Of a stretch of 12,194 nucleotides of DNA, positions 12,083 through 12,194 are shown in pieces (the first letter of the stretch is position 1; the number at the start of each line of letters is the position of its first letter). The position numbers and the translations under genes were made by a program. Source of the stretch: a bacterium (GTDB taxonomy: Bacteria > Hydrogenedentota > Hydrogenedentia > Hydrogenedentiales > SLHB01); NCBI GenBank assembly GCA_024231375.1, contig JAAEQP010001408.1, positions 1 through 12,194 on the forward strand. The letters are read 5' to 3'. The notes under the pieces are model-generated. The model did not search any database and had not been told where the DNA came from. It saw nothing but the letters and a program-made list of their open reading frames with translations.

Positions 12083-12194
12083 GGAGCTGTTGAAGAAGTG
12101 GCAGTCTCCCGCGCGCAGGCCGCGATAACCTGGGGACAGCCACCCATTGTCGCCCTAAGAAGGGCAATAATGGGACGCAAGAGCTTGGCAGTCC
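12083..12194. mobile_element. Second copy of the 160-bp insert, cut by the right edge
   Basis: It starts GGAGCTGTTGAAGAAGTGG directly after ACAGT (12078-12082). It matches the insert at 2801 in order and length, with 60 of the last 63 bases identical (12132-12194 against 2849-2911). The hairpin is kept (12143-12156 with 12161-12174, 12 of 14). The right end lies outside the window. Confidence 0.7.

Noticed and set aside
12007..12180. Earlier start for the kinase at 12180
   Set aside because: The added 58 codons are encoded by repeat D and its insert, and family alignment begins well after 12006.

Overview
The window is a GC-rich bacterial chromosome segment in which every supported gene lies on the minus strand. 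Gene content suggests a glycan-degrading bacterium of the PVC/Planctomycete or Hydrogenedentota type: a Tat-exported lipoprotein sulfatase, a four-PDZ HtrA-type protease, a large galactokinase-like kinase, a YhcH-type sugar protein and a TIM-barrel hydrolase-like protein. The intergenic DNA is full of short interspersed repeats, which fits such genomes. This assignment is inference, with low to moderate confidence; there is no rRNA or marker gene.

Layout, right to left (the direction of transcription). A galactokinase-family kinase (12006-10315) and a TIM-barrel glycosidase-like protein (10278-9220) are 36 bp apart and probably co-transcribed. A YhcH/NanQ-family protein (9003-8557) and a short-chain dehydrogenase (8534-7728) are 22 bp apart, with their own candidate promoter. 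These four look like an intracellular sugar-processing set. Next, a near-consensus sigma70 promoter (7540-7512) drives a periplasmic HtrA-type serine protease with four PDZ domains (7404-5350). It is followed 3 bp later by an exported protease-like protein that has lost its catalytic His and Ser (5346-4483). A strong GC hairpin separates this pair from a Tat lipoprotein sulfatase (4415-3018). Then a second good promoter (2758-2730) drives a small lipoprotein (2705-2265) and a radical SAM protein (2165-912). The first 30 codons of another gene run off the left edge (92-1). About 800 bp (93-911) hold no credible gene, only a mosaic of short repeats and hairpins.

The most interesting non-coding content is a family of palindromic elements that begin with GGGGACAGTCCC and end with GGTACAGTCCCC. 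Four copies (A to D) lie in intergenic gaps, all in the same orientation. Copy A has been split by a 160-bp insert with 18-bp terminal inverted repeats and a 5-bp ACAGT target duplication. Removing the insert and one ACAGT restores the form seen in copies B and C. A second copy of the insert begins at 12083, also directly after ACAGT, and is cut by the right edge. Element B lies in the 5' leader between the protease promoter and its ribosome binding site. Element C lies between two 27-bp direct repeats.
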